A DNA stretch of 64,000 bases from Pigmentibacter sp. JX0631 (lineage in GTDB: Bacteria; Bdellovibrionota_B; Oligoflexia; Silvanigrellales; Silvanigrellaceae), in contig NZ_CP123622.1 in NCBI RefSeq assembly GCF_029873255.1, forward strand, positions 3,075,001 through 3,139,000. The letters are read 5' to 3'. The notes under the pieces were generated by a model, which saw only the letters and a program-made list of their open reading frames with translations, was not told the origin of the DNA and searched no databases. Shown here one piece after another: positions 26,221-35,743 of this stretch (position 1 is the first letter of the stretch; the number at the start of each line of letters is the position of its first letter). Both the position numbers and the translations under genes were made by a program.

Positions 26221-27126
26221 CTATGCATTGATTATTTTCTTTAATTCTTCAAGAGTTTCCTTTTGTTGTTCAATAGGAAACATATGTGTTCCATTATTTA
26301 TTTTAATCCATTTTAATTTTGGAAAAAACAATTTTACCCAATATTTAGCATTTAAATTACAAGTATCACTATTTTCTCCGATTAAAAAATAGGGTTGTAT
26401 TTTATCTCTAATTTCTTTAGGAATAATTATAAATCCACGCCAAGCTCCCATAGGATATTCTTCAAAAATTTTTCCTTCCCAATTTGGATCATGGCGCAAA
26501 TGGATTTCACTATCCTGATCTTTTACATGAAAACTTCCATTAATATAATTTTCAACACTTTCAACAGGCCAGTTTTGCATTAATTTGCTTTTTTTCAGAT
26601 CTTGAGCTGCTGTAGTAAAAGAAGGAAACAATTTTTTTCTTTTTTTTACTTTTTTACTAATTGGGGATAAATGTGTTTTTTTTATTAAATGTAAAAAAAA
26701 CCAAGGAAAAATAACTTTTGCCGGTAGGATAGGTGGATCCATCAAAATAATTTTTGCTACATTTAATTTGCGCATAGAAAGAATGGAAAGCCATGCGCCT
26801 AAACTATGACCACATAAGATCCATTCTTTTATTTGCGGAAACTTTTTTTGAATGGCAAAAAATAATTCTTCATGATCTTGGGCTAATATATCCCAGAACC
26901 AACCTTTATTTTCATTTTTTTCCAAAGATTGTTTTTCGGTTTTTCCAAAACCTCGAATATCATAAGTTATAACATGGACATTTAATTCTTTGGCCATTTT
27001 TTCAAGTAAAGATTTATAAGTTAAAGCAGGAATTCCATTTGCATGGCCAAAAAAAACAGCTTTATTGGAGCTACTAGGAGCATCAATTTCATAAACAGCA
27101 AAATTATTTAAATTGTATTCAATCAT
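26221..27126 (-). CDS. Alpha/beta hydrolase
   Basis: A 301-residue alpha/beta-hydrolase-fold protein. It has the oxyanion-hole strand VFFGHANGIPA, the early YDIRGFGKTE loop, the nucleophile elbow CGHSLGAW, a likely acid Asp in GENSDTCN and the catalytic His in NGTHMFP. A lid-like insertion rich in Lys (KKVKKRKKLF) lies between the nucleophile and the acid. The substrate cannot be deduced; esterase or lipase-like activity is likely. AAAGG precedes ATG 27126; it is divergent from the photolyase gene. Confidence 0.85.
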   Translation of the reverse strand: MIEYNLNNFAVYEIDAPSSSNKAVFFGHANGIPALTYKSLLEKMAKELNVHVITYDIRGFGKTEKQSLEKNENKGWFWDILAQDHEELFFAIQKKFPQIKEWILCGHSLGAWLSILSMRKLNVAKIILMDPPILPAKVIFPWFFLHLIKKTHLSPISKKVKKRKKLFPSFTTAAQDLKKSKLMQNWPVESVENYINGSFHVKDQDSEIHLRHDPNWEGKIFEEYPMGAWRGFIIIPKEIRDKIQPYFLIGENSDTCNLNAKYWVKLFFPKLKWIKINNGTHMFPIEQQKETLEELKKIINA

Positions 27127-27237
27127 TCTTTACCTTTCTAAGAAGGTTTGCCAAAATACTGTTTATTTAGCATACTCCAATTCGCTTTGCTAGAAGCTTT
27201 CTTTGCTTATTTTTTAAATATATTCATAGAGGACTTT

Positions 27238-28641
27238 ATGACTTTTCAAACTTCTTTAGTTTGGCTCCGGAGAGATATTCGTTTGGAAGATAACAAAGCA
27301 TTGCATGATGCATGTCAATCATCCCAAAATGTTATTCTTGTATTTGTTTTTGATACAAATATATTAAATAAAATTTCAAATAAAAAAGATAAAAGGGTTT
27401 ATTTTATATATCAATCTCTGCTTGAGTTAAATGAATTTTTAGAAAAACAGGGAAAATCTTTATATGTTGTTTATGGGAATCCTATAGAAGAAATTCCTAA
27501 AATTGGAAAAACTTTTAAAATTCAATGTGTCTATGCTAATAAAGATTATGAACCTAGTGCCATTGAACGAGATGAAAAAGTAAAACTTCAATTGCAACAA
27601 ATAGGTATTGAGTTTAAATTATGTAAAGATCAGGTAATATTTGAAGAAAATGAAGTATTAAAAAAAGATAATAAACCTTACACAGTATTTACGCCATATA
27701 AAAACCAATGGGTAAAGCAGTTTTCGCAAAATAATCTTATTAAATATACTTATAATATTCAAAAAATTGTAAATAAAGAGGAATTAAAAAATAATGTTTT
27801 TCCTTGGAATATTGCAGCTATTCATTTTAAACCAACTGATATCTATGTTCAGCCTGGTAGAAAAAATGCTTTAAATTACTTAGAAAAATTTGCCAAAAAA
27901 ATAAATGATTATGATACAAATAGGGACTTTTTCCATCTTTCAGGAACTTCATTCCTTTCTATGCATTTAAGATTTGGTACGTTATCTATTCGTGAAGCTT
28001 TTGCATTTTCTGACAAATTTCTATCTAAAGGAGCAGAAGTCTGGCGGAACGAACTTATTTGGCGAGAATTTTATAAAATGATTCTTTACCATTTTCCGTA
28101 TGCTGCACGTAGTACATTTAAAAAAGAGTACTCTAAATTACATTGGGATAGTAATGAAGAATATTTTGACCGTTGGAAAAATGGGATGACTGGTTTTCCT
28201 GTAATAGATGCAGCTATGCGCTGTTTTAAAGAAACTGGTTGGATGCATAATCGGTTAAGAATGATTGTTGCATCTTTTCTAACAAAAGATTTACTTCTTG
28301 ATTATAAAAAAGGTGAACAATATTTTGCAGAAAATCTATTAGATTTTGATTTATCATCTAATAATGGGGGATGGCAGTGGAGTGCTTCCACTGGCTGTGA
28401 TGCGCAACCGTATTTTCGTGTTTTTAATCCCGAATCACAATCAATAAAATTTGATCCCAGTGGGAAGTTTATTCGACAATATTGTCCAGAATTAATCAAT
28501 TGTGATGATAAACAAATTCATGCTCCATTTAAGTATAGTAATAGTTTATTTGCCCTTAATTTGAAATATCCAAAACCTATTGTAGAACATGATGCCCAGC
28601 GCTTAAAAGTAATAAAGTTATTTAAATTAAATAAACATTAA
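27238..28641 (+). CDS. phrB: Deoxyribodipyrimidine photolyase (cryptochrome/photolyase family)
   Basis: A 467-residue flavoprotein that repairs UV-induced pyrimidine dimers with blue light. It has the N-terminal antenna domain (SLVWLRRDIRLEDNKAL) and the FAD-binding domain (WRNELIWREFYKMIL, WMHNRLRMIVASFLTKDLL, NNGGWQWSASTGCDAQPYFR), all typical of class I CPD photolyases. The longest ORF starts 90 bp earlier, but GAGG six bases ahead of ATG 27238 and alignment of MTFQTSLVWLRRDIR with the family start support this start. It is divergent from the hydrolase gene. Confidence 0.95.
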   Translation: MTFQTSLVWLRRDIRLEDNKALHDACQSSQNVILVFVFDTNILNKISNKKDKRVYFIYQSLLELNEFLEKQGKSLYVVYGNPIEEIPKIGKTFKIQCVYANKDYEPSAIERDEKVKLQLQQIGIEFKLCKDQVIFEENEVLKKDNKPYTVFTPYKNQWVKQFSQNNLIKYTYNIQKIVNKEELKNNVFPWNIAAIHFKPTDIYVQPGRKNALNYLEKFAKKINDYDTNRDFFHLSGTSFLSMHLRFGTLSIREAFAFSDKFLSKGAEVWRNELIWREFYKMILYHFPYAARSTFKKEYSKLHWDSNEEYFDRWKNGMTGFPVIDAAMRCFKETGWMHNRLRMIVASFLTKDLLLDYKKGEQYFAENLLDFDLSSNNGGWQWSASTGCDAQPYFRVFNPESQSIKFDPSGKFIRQYCPELINCDDKQIHAPFKYSNSLFALNLKYPKPIVEHDAQRLKVIKLFKLNKH

Positions 28642-28823
28642 AAAATATAAAATATATTTACAGCACTTTGCATACTTAATAAATCGGTCGTATTCGAAGC
28701 TCATTTATTTCAGTTTGAAATTTTTTACCTTTAAAAGGCAAATATAGAAACAAAACTTTTGTACTAGATAAAAAGAATATTCTTTTAAATCATGTTACAT
28801 AAGCCAAAGTAATCGAATTTTTT
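28642..28823. other. Convergent intergenic region with a 16-bp palindrome
   Basis: The region between convergent gene ends contains the perfect palindrome AAAAGAATATTCTTTT (28771-28786), which could fold as a 6-bp stem. No G+C-rich stem with a T-run is present, so it is at best a weak terminator. No ORF is seen. Confidence 0.4.
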
Positions 28824-29216
28824 TTATGGTACGTCAGCAGAAATAATTGAATTTTTTTCTGTTTTTTTCTCTTTTGTGCCAAATTCAAAAGGATTTTTAT
28901 TGCTAAATTGGAAAATATATTCATCTTGTTCTATATACCCAAAATTTTCTTTAAGGTAACGAGCCTGTTTTTCTGGAGAAGTTTTTAAATTTGCAATTTT
29001 TTCTTCTAAATTTTGATTCTGAATTTGGAGTTCCATGATTGTTTGTACTAAAATTTCTTTTTCATTCAGTAATTCCATAAAATTTGAAATACCAGCCTTA
29101 CCAATTGCGATTGAGGCAATGATCAACCAAAGAACAACAACCACAACCCAACGCGCTAAAGTTTGGAATCTTTTTGAAAAAACTGAGGGGTAAGTATTAT
29201 TTGTATTCATTCGCAT
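28824..29216 (-). CDS. ftsB: FtsB/DivIC-like septum formation initiator
   Basis: A 130-residue bitopic membrane protein: a short basic cytoplasmic tail, one transmembrane helix at about 22-42 (WVVVVVLWLIIASIAIG), a coiled coil at about 48-85 (NEKEILVQTIMELQIQNQNL) and a C-terminal periplasmic segment with ARYLKENFGYIEQDEYIF, which matches the end of FtsB/DivIC proteins. FtsB joins FtsL and FtsQ in the divisome. It lies 95 bp downstream of the EpmA-like gene on the same strand. The start is uncertain; ATGs at 29216 and 29210 are both possible. Confidence 0.8.
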   Translation of the reverse strand: MRMNTNNTYPSVFSKRFQTLARWVVVVVLWLIIASIAIGKAGISNFMELLNEKEILVQTIMELQIQNQNLEEKIANLKTSPEKQARYLKENFGYIEQDEYIFQFSNKNPFEFGTKEKKTEKNSIISADVP

Positions 29217-29311
29217 CCATCTTAAAAACAGAGTACTTCAAGAAATATAGCATAACACATTTCAGAATATTAAGACTGCTTTTTGATTGGAGAACAAAAT
29301 TTGGCACTATA

Positions 29312-30736
29312 TTATTCCCAAGCAACGGTATCAGGGGGAAACTGACTTAAAAAAGGAATGGGATACAGAGAAGAAATATTGTCCAAATCTAGTAAAATGG
29401 CAATAACTCTGTCTATACCAAGGGCATTTCCAGCGCAATTTGGTAAACCAAATAACATTGCATTTTTAAAACCAAAATCCATCAAAACATCTGGCCGCAA
29501 CTTTTGGGTTGTTGCAAAACGTTCTTGAAAAATGTTTGAATCATTTAATTCAAAGTATCCATTGCAAATTTCGGTTCCAAATAAATAAGCTTCCATTCTT
29601 TCAACATATGGTTTTTTTAATATTTTACCGTCAGCCGCTTTTATTTTTTCTTGACTGGCGAGTGCGCACATTTGAATAGGATAATGACTAACGAAACAAG
29701 CTTTTTGGGTAAACAAAAAAGGTTCTATTTTTTCCATAAACAGCTTATAAAATATTGTATCCCAATCATCTTTTATAGTTATTGAGTGACTTAGATTTTT
29801 TGCTTGCTCGTAAAATTGATCTCTATCTTGTAAATGATCTAAATTTAAATTTAACTGCTTTTTGAATAAATCATCTACTCTAAAAACAGGCCATTGTTTT
29901 GGGAGATCTTTTGTTGATCCTAACAATTCAGCTAAAACATTAACAAGATTTTGCGTATCTTCCATTATGTCACTTAAATTTGCATTAGCTCGATACCATT
30001 CAAGCATAATAAATTCAGGTTCATGAAATTTGGCAACTTCCCCGTTATTTCTATAGGCTCTTGACAATTGGAATATTTTTTCTACTCCTTCTGTTAAAAT
30101 TTTTTTAAGCGCAAATTCAGGGCTAGTCGGCAATTGGATTGGCCAAGGTTTGTTCCGATGATCAATATAAGACGTATTAAATGAATTTAAATAAACTTCT
30201 ACACCACCACTTGGTACTAAGGTTGGTGTTTCAATATTAAAAAAACCCCTATTTTTAAAAAAAGAATAAGTTCTTTCCAAAGCTCTGTTTCTTTTATTAA
30301 GAAGTTGGAATCTTTTCTTTGTTTTGTTAGGTAAAAAATTTGAAATAAAAGGATGGGTTGAAATAACTAGTTTTTGTAATTCTTTTTCATTTGGAAGAGG
30401 AGAATCTAATTTAGAATTAATCCATTCGCTTTTGTTCTCTACAACATCAATTATTTCATTAATTTGGAAAAAATAATTTTCATCTCCAATATTAGAAAGT
30501 TCTTCAATCTTATTTATTTTGCATTTAAAAGAAATCCAATCACCAGAATTTAAAGTATAGGTTAGCAAATAATCATGTTTTCCAATCGGCCAAAGAATTC
30601 CTGTTTCATCAGTAAGTCCAAGAATATTTTCTTTATAAAAGACTCTTCCTGAAGAAACTCTTTCTTGAATAGAAGAAATTCTTTTCAACTCAAATAAATT
30701 TTGTAATGTTAGATGTCTTTTACTCTTTAAATTCAT
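29312..30736 (-). CDS. epmA: EpmA-like lysyl ligase (EF-P modification), with N-terminal extension
   Basis: A 474-residue class II synthetase-fold protein close to LysRS. The catalytic domain (about residue 140 onward) has FNIETPTLVPSGG, LPTSPEFALKKILTEG, IFQLSRAYRNN, FHEPEFIMLEWYR, EICNGYFELND and NALGIDRV. The Ala in the last motif, where LysRS has Gly, matches EpmA (PoxA/GenX), which attaches beta-lysine to elongation factor P. E. coli EpmA is about 325 residues; this protein adds about 130 residues at the N-terminus with an OB-like beta pattern (GRVFYKENILGLTDETG). Neither efp nor epmB is in the window. It starts 2 bp after the Lon-like gene, in the recQ operon. Confidence 0.8.
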   Translation of the reverse strand: MNLKSKRHLTLQNLFELKRISSIQERVSSGRVFYKENILGLTDETGILWPIGKHDYLLTYTLNSGDWISFKCKINKIEELSNIGDENYFFQINEIIDVVENKSEWINSKLDSPLPNEKELQKLVISTHPFISNFLPNKTKKRFQLLNKRNRALERTYSFFKNRGFFNIETPTLVPSGGVEVYLNSFNTSYIDHRNKPWPIQLPTSPEFALKKILTEGVEKIFQLSRAYRNNGEVAKFHEPEFIMLEWYRANANLSDIMEDTQNLVNVLAELLGSTKDLPKQWPVFRVDDLFKKQLNLNLDHLQDRDQFYEQAKNLSHSITIKDDWDTIFYKLFMEKIEPFLFTQKACFVSHYPIQMCALASQEKIKAADGKILKKPYVERMEAYLFGTEICNGYFELNDSNIFQERFATTQKLRPDVLMDFGFKNAMLFGLPNCAGNALGIDRVIAILLDLDNISSLYPIPFLSQFPPDTVAWE

Positions 30737-30738
30737 AA

Positions 30739-33297
30739 TTATTTCTTACGTGTTACTTTCTTTTTTGGAGGAGATTTCTTTGCAGTTGTTCTTTTACTTG
30801 GAGTTTTTTTAACTTTTTCATGTAAAATTTTATATATAGTATGAAATGCTGTACCATCTTCAAATTGTGATTTCTTTTCTTCCCATTTTCCAGCGGTAAA
30901 ACCAGTAAGTAATTCAAAAGCTTCTTCAACCTTTGCTACAGGCCAGATATGAAATTGTTCTTTTTCGATTGCTTCGCGTACATCTCGATTAAGCATGAGA
31001 TGTTTAATATTTTGCACAGGAATAATACAACCCTGTCTTCCAGTTAATCCTTGTAATTTACAAGTTTTGAAAAATCCTTCGATTTTTTCATTAACTCCAC
31101 CAATAGGTTGGATTTCCCCAAATTGATTTACTGATCCAGTTACGCCGATACCCTGATCTATTGGGATATTAGCTATCGAAGAAAGTACAAGGCACAATTC
31201 TGCTAAAGTAGCAGAATCTCCATCAACACCATTATAGTTTTGCTCAAAACAAATAGTAGCTGCAATATGTGCTGCTTGTTTTTTTGCAAAGGTTGCATTG
31301 ATCCAACTTGTTAAAATACTAACACCTTTATTGTGTAATTTTCCTGATAAAGAAGCCTCTCGCTCAATATTAAGTATTCCTGGTTTACCTTTGTAAGTTC
31401 TGCAAGTAATTCTTGTGGGTACGCCAAATGATAAATCACCTAAAGAATAAACAGCTAGTCCATTTATTTCACCTACCCGTCTAGAGTTAGTAGAAATTAT
31501 AATGTCTTTTCGTTCTAACATTTCAATGATGTGATCTTCAATTGCTGATGAACGTGAATAGCGTTCCTCGATAGCTTTTTCAACATCTTTTCTTGTTACT
31601 TTTTTACTTTTTTGCTCTTTTGCAATATAATCTGCTTCAATTGTAATATCTTTTATTAAACTAAATCTTGTTGTTAATTTATCTTGGTCATCAACAATTC
31701 TGCTACCGAATTCTATAATTGCTGCAATACCACTTTCATCAAAAGGTAATAAATTCTCAACTTTTGTACGGGTAGAAATAAATTCTACATAATCATGGAT
31801 AGTTTTTTGTGAGCGATCCATTTGAGCATCAAAATCAGCTTTAATTTTAAAAATTTTATTAAAATCTTCATCATGTTGATAAAGCATTCTATAAATCCAA
31901 TCAGATCCAATCAGAATAATTTTTACATTTAGGGGAATTGGCTCAGGTCTTAAGCCACTAGTCGCAAGAATACTATATTGTTCGCCTAAGTCTTCAATAA
32001 ATAATTTTTGATTTTTCATGACTCTTTTTAAAGTGTCCCAAACATGAGGTGCACGTAAAACATCTAAGGCATTTAAAACCAAATAACCACCATTTGCTCT
32101 TGCAAGGGATCCGGCTTTAATCATTTTAAAGTCGGTGGTGTAAACTCCATACTCAATATTTTTCTCAATTTTTCCAAATAAATTATAAAAAGTTGGATTA
32201 TTTTCTATAATAATTGGTGCACCTTTTATTTCTGTATTATCAACAAAAACATTGATGCGATAAGGCAAATGTGGATCGCCTTTTTTTAGGTGATAAGAAG
32301 AAGGAGCTACAGTGTCTTCTCCTTCTCCCTCACCGTCTTCATCGTCAGGTAAAAAATCATTTAAATTTTCTAGCAAATGATTTTTAACTTCATCGAGATA
32401 TTCTAAAACATTTTTTTCGTGTTCATATTCTTTTAAAAATGGAATTAATGCTTGGCTAACAACATAATCTCCAAGTTCAGATTGCAATTCTTCTAATTTA
32501 TTTTTGGTTTCATTTTCAATTGCTCTTACTTTTCTTGCAAAATCTAATACTTCAGGTTCTAATAAATTTCTTTCTGATTCTATTTTTTCTTTTTGTTCTT
32601 CATTTAGATCAGAATAATCTTTTTCGCTTAAAGGTTTGCCCTCAACTATTGGAACGGTAACAATTCCCATTCGAGTTGATTTCACACCAAAGTTTTTGGC
32701 TTTAGCTGCTTTTTCTAATTCACTAAATAATTTTGCTTTTTTTTCATTGCTAACATTCACTGTAGAATTCACGTTTGTTTCGTACTCTTCTGATTGAAAA
32801 GCATCAACAAGCTCAACAGTTAATTGCTCCATTAACTCATCCATTTGCTTTTTAAAGCGTTTAGCTATTCCTGTTTTGAGTTCCATAGCATGCGGTGATT
32901 CTGGATTTTTAAAGTTGTAAACATAAATCCAGTCTCCTGGAGTCGAGCATTTTTCAGCTGTTTTTTTCAAGAAAGTTCTTATAACACTTGTTTTTCCAGT
33001 TCCTTGAACCCCTGCAACATAAATATTGTATCCAGGTTTTTGTATACCTAGTCCTAAATTAATGGCTCTTACTGCCCTCACTTGTGAGATGATGTCGTAA
33101 TTTGGTTCCATTTTTTTAAGTTTTTCAGTTTCAACAAGCTTTTCTTCACAAGAACGATAAACTTCATCAGTTGTGAGACGACGAAATAACAATGATGTCT
33201 TTTGGATCTTAAAATTTGCTGGGAATTCTTTTTCTCTTATTGCTAATAAATTTTGCGTAAGAGAAGTTCTTGTATCCGTGGATTTTATTTTTTTCAT
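30739..33297 (-). CDS. Lon-family (LonB/YcbZ-like) ATP-dependent protease
   Basis: An 852-residue protease of the Lon-related type that lacks the classical Lon N-domain. It has an AAA part with Walker A GVQGTGKTS (about 96-104) interrupted by a long coiled-coil insertion, and a C-terminal S16 protease domain with catalytic Ser in GVDGDSATLAELC and Lys in GGVNEKIEGF. The C-terminal tail is Lys-rich (TAKKSPPKKKVTRKK), possibly nucleic-acid-binding. The chosen ATG 33297 has GAGG five bases upstream and overlaps the recQ stop (ATGA); the ORF extends further upstream. The substrates are unknown. Confidence 0.9.
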   Translation of the reverse strand: MKKIKSTDTRTSLTQNLLAIREKEFPANFKIQKTSLLFRRLTTDEVYRSCEEKLVETEKLKKMEPNYDIISQVRAVRAINLGLGIQKPGYNIYVAGVQGTGKTSVIRTFLKKTAEKCSTPGDWIYVYNFKNPESPHAMELKTGIAKRFKKQMDELMEQLTVELVDAFQSEEYETNVNSTVNVSNEKKAKLFSELEKAAKAKNFGVKSTRMGIVTVPIVEGKPLSEKDYSDLNEEQKEKIESERNLLEPEVLDFARKVRAIENETKNKLEELQSELGDYVVSQALIPFLKEYEHEKNVLEYLDEVKNHLLENLNDFLPDDEDGEGEGEDTVAPSSYHLKKGDPHLPYRINVFVDNTEIKGAPIIIENNPTFYNLFGKIEKNIEYGVYTTDFKMIKAGSLARANGGYLVLNALDVLRAPHVWDTLKRVMKNQKLFIEDLGEQYSILATSGLRPEPIPLNVKIILIGSDWIYRMLYQHDEDFNKIFKIKADFDAQMDRSQKTIHDYVEFISTRTKVENLLPFDESGIAAIIEFGSRIVDDQDKLTTRFSLIKDITIEADYIAKEQKSKKVTRKDVEKAIEERYSRSSAIEDHIIEMLERKDIIISTNSRRVGEINGLAVYSLGDLSFGVPTRITCRTYKGKPGILNIEREASLSGKLHNKGVSILTSWINATFAKKQAAHIAATICFEQNYNGVDGDSATLAELCLVLSSIANIPIDQGIGVTGSVNQFGEIQPIGGVNEKIEGFFKTCKLQGLTGRQGCIIPVQNIKHLMLNRDVREAIEKEQFHIWPVAKVEEAFELLTGFTAGKWEEKKSQFEDGTAFHTIYKILHEKVKKTPSKRTTAKKSPPKKKVTRKK

Positions 33298-35096
33298 TCC
33301 GTCCTCTTTCTGATACATATATCGCATTGCATACAACGCCAAAGACCTTTTGAAGCTCCTTGAATTTTTCGTGAAGCAAAGAATTCAAAACTATCTGCAA
33401 GTCTACATGATGTAGCTGTGGATAGGTGTTCAAGTTCACGCAAGCTTGCATGAAAATGGCTACGTGCTGAAATATATCTAGGTATTTCTTTTTGTAAATG
33501 TACATAGCCATTTTTTAAGATTACACCATTCCTTGCATCATCCTGACTTATTTTAACAAATGTTAACATTTTTTGTTCTTGATAGTATAAAAAAACTTGT
33601 TCACAAGTTTCTTCTGAATACTCGCAAGCATCTTGAAGCATTTTATAGGATAGAACAATTTGTGCTCCTTTTATTAACATCCAGTTTGATTCTACTAAAG
33701 TTGTTACCCCATCTAAAACTTTTTTTCTTTTTGTAACTCCTTCTGGTAGGATTGTTAATATGTCTGCAAAAGTTTTTGACTGATTTAGTTTAAGAGAAAA
33801 ATAATTTTCTCCTATTCTTGTATCCTCCAAAACTTGACATATGCGCATTCCCGCAAAAATACTTTCCAAGGTTTTTTCTTTATTTTCTACTTTTTTAGTT
33901 TTTACTTTGAGCAATAATTCCGATTTTGTGACAAAGAGACTTTCACCAAATTGAGAAGGCATATATTTAAGAAACTGAGAACATTGCTCTAAAAATATTG
34001 AAGGTTCTGGAAAAGAAGCTTTAAATTGATAGGATCTGCGAATGGGATCAGCACCTGTCCAGAGTAAAACGCCATGCGAAATTTCTCCACTTCTACCAGC
34101 GCGACCTAGCATTTGAAAAAACTCTTCTATGTTACTTGGGAATCCAAACACTACGACGAGTTGAATTCCGGCAATATCCACTCCCATCCCAAAAGCCGTC
34201 GTTGCACATATAACTACTTTTTTATCAGTTTCTTGAATATACTGTTCTGCATATTTTCTTTCCTGTTTTCCAAGACCAGCATGATAGGTTATCGCATTCA
34301 TTTTTAATTTTTTAAATTTTCGGGTAGCCTCTTCACAGAGCTTTCTACTTTGAAAATAAACCAAAGTTTTTTTTGAAGAGCTATCGTCAATAATGCTTTC
34401 TAGACTATCCCATTGTTCATCCGTAGAAAAAACTCTTTTACTTTCTACTATAATATTTTGTCCAATGGGATTTGACGTGTATTCAAATACTTCAGTGACG
34501 CTAGGAAAAACTTTTTTAATAATGTCTTGCCTGCTATTTCTACTTGCAGTTGCAGTAAGAGCAAGGATTCTTGGAGGATTTATTTTAGTTAAAATTTTTC
34601 CAATTTCGGCATATTCTGGTCTAAATTGATGTCCCCATGAAACAACGCAATGTGCTTCATCTACAACAACCATACTTAAATTTAGTTTTACCACTGAATT
34701 TAAAAAAGAAGGCAATACAAATCTCTCAGGAGATGCGAAAATAATTTTTGCTTCTCCTGCTTTTACTTTCTTCCAAGCAAGTTTTCTTTCTTCTTCAGTT
34801 TGTTCAGAAGTAAAAATTGCTGAACAAATTTGCGCAGATTCCATTCGTCTTTCTTGGTCACGCATTAATGAAATTAAGGGACTTATAACAAGTACCGGTT
34901 GTTCTTCAAAAAATAATGCAGGAAGGGAGTATAGTAATGTTTTTCCTGCTCCAGTTGGTAAAGTTGCTAAGACAAATTTTTTATTGTGAATTAATGAAAG
35001 AACTTCTTTTTGTGCTGGTCTTAAATTAGATAACAAAAAGTTTTTCTTAGCAAATTCTTCACATTTTTTTACAAATTCAGTTTCCATAAGCCTCAC
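33294..35096 (-). CDS. recQ: RecQ-family ATP-dependent DNA helicase
   Basis: A 600-residue superfamily 2 helicase. Motifs are in order: RPAQKEVL (motif 0), TLPTGAGKT (45-53, Walker A), SPLISLMRDQ, DEAHCVVSWGHQFRPEY (DEAH at 146-149), LALTATAS, and motif VI VVFGFPSNIEEFFQMLGRAGRSG. The C-terminal region diverges from canonical RQC/HRDC domains and ends in a Cys-rich patch (CMQCDIC), a possible zinc site. The start is GTG 35096 with AGAGG eight bases upstream; ATG 35087 is the alternative. It is the first gene of an operon with the Lon-like protease and EpmA-like gene. Confidence 0.9.
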   Translation of the reverse strand: MRLMETEFVKKCEEFAKKNFLLSNLRPAQKEVLSLIHNKKFVLATLPTGAGKTLLYSLPALFFEEQPVLVISPLISLMRDQERRMESAQICSAIFTSEQTEEERKLAWKKVKAGEAKIIFASPERFVLPSFLNSVVKLNLSMVVVDEAHCVVSWGHQFRPEYAEIGKILTKINPPRILALTATASRNSRQDIIKKVFPSVTEVFEYTSNPIGQNIIVESKRVFSTDEQWDSLESIIDDSSSKKTLVYFQSRKLCEEATRKFKKLKMNAITYHAGLGKQERKYAEQYIQETDKKVVICATTAFGMGVDIAGIQLVVVFGFPSNIEEFFQMLGRAGRSGEISHGVLLWTGADPIRRSYQFKASFPEPSIFLEQCSQFLKYMPSQFGESLFVTKSELLLKVKTKKVENKEKTLESIFAGMRICQVLEDTRIGENYFSLKLNQSKTFADILTILPEGVTKRKKVLDGVTTLVESNWMLIKGAQIVLSYKMLQDACEYSEETCEQVFLYYQEQKMLTFVKISQDDARNGVILKNGYVHLQKEIPRYISARSHFHASLRELEHLSTATSCRLADSFEFFASRKIQGASKGLWRCMQCDICIRKRTE

Positions 35097-35182
35097 TCTT
35101 CAATCCTCTTGCTATTTACGATGGTTTTTAATTTGAGTACAGTAAATGGGGACGAAGACTTGAATTTTTTTGCGAGGGTGAA

Positions 35183-35671
35183 ATGAAGTTGATTTATAAA
35201 ATAGTCATAATTTCCGTCGCAGGGATTTCTATAGGTTTTGCTTTAGTTGCTTTTTTTACAAAAGAGACTGCTAAAACTATTAATGCAGAAATAAGCATGA
35301 ATAAAGTAACGAATATCGATTGGAAAGATCTCCAATCCCTAGATTTGAAATCTGGAGATATTCCTCAAGAACTAAAAAAAATAAATGGAACTACAATAAA
35401 AATTCCTGGTTTTATTATTCCACTCGAAGATAATCAAGATTTTGTTCAAGAATTTCTTTTTGTACCGACACCTATGGCTTGTATTCATGTTCCACCACCC
35501 CCACCAAATCAAATTATTCATGTAAAAATGGCAAGTGGAAAAAAAGCAAAAATGTCGTTTGGTCCTGTCTGGCTTATTGGTAAATTTATTATATCTGAAA
35601 GCGCCAACAAATTTACAAAAACTTATTTTGAAATGATTGGTTCTGCAACAGAAACCTATATGCAGCAATAA
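35183..35671 (+). CDS. DUF3299-type membrane-anchored periplasmic protein
   Basis: A 162-residue protein with one N-terminal membrane anchor (about 7-26) and a periplasmic domain. It contains the DUF3299 pattern: KIPGFIIPLEDN, VQEFLFVPTPMACIHVPPPPPNQIIHV and a C-terminal TYFEMIGSATETY. The conserved CIHVPPP segment suggests metal or heme-linked chemistry, but no function is established for the family to my knowledge. GAGGG precedes ATG 35183; it is divergent from recQ. Confidence 0.8.
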   Translation: MKLIYKIVIISVAGISIGFALVAFFTKETAKTINAEISMNKVTNIDWKDLQSLDLKSGDIPQELKKINGTTIKIPGFIIPLEDNQDFVQEFLFVPTPMACIHVPPPPPNQIIHVKMASGKKAKMSFGPVWLIGKFIISESANKFTKTYFEMIGSATETYMQQ

Positions 35672-35682
35672 AAGCGTAACTT

Positions 35683-35711
35683 TTGCTTCTTTTTGTATAG
35701 TTCACTATAAT
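35683..35711 (+). promoter_or_regulatory. Candidate sigma70 promoter for the first chemoreceptor
   Basis: TTGCTT (35683-35688), a 17-bp spacer and a perfect TATAAT (35706-35711), 32 bp before the start codon at 35744. It looks like a housekeeping rather than a flagellar-type promoter. Confidence 0.5.
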
Positions 35712-35743
35712 TTAGCAATACTAACATTATTTGCGAGTGGATT

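Noticed and set aside
27148-27237. 30-residue N-terminal extension of the photolyase frame
   Set aside because: GAGG is correctly placed for ATG 27238 and the extension does not fit the family.
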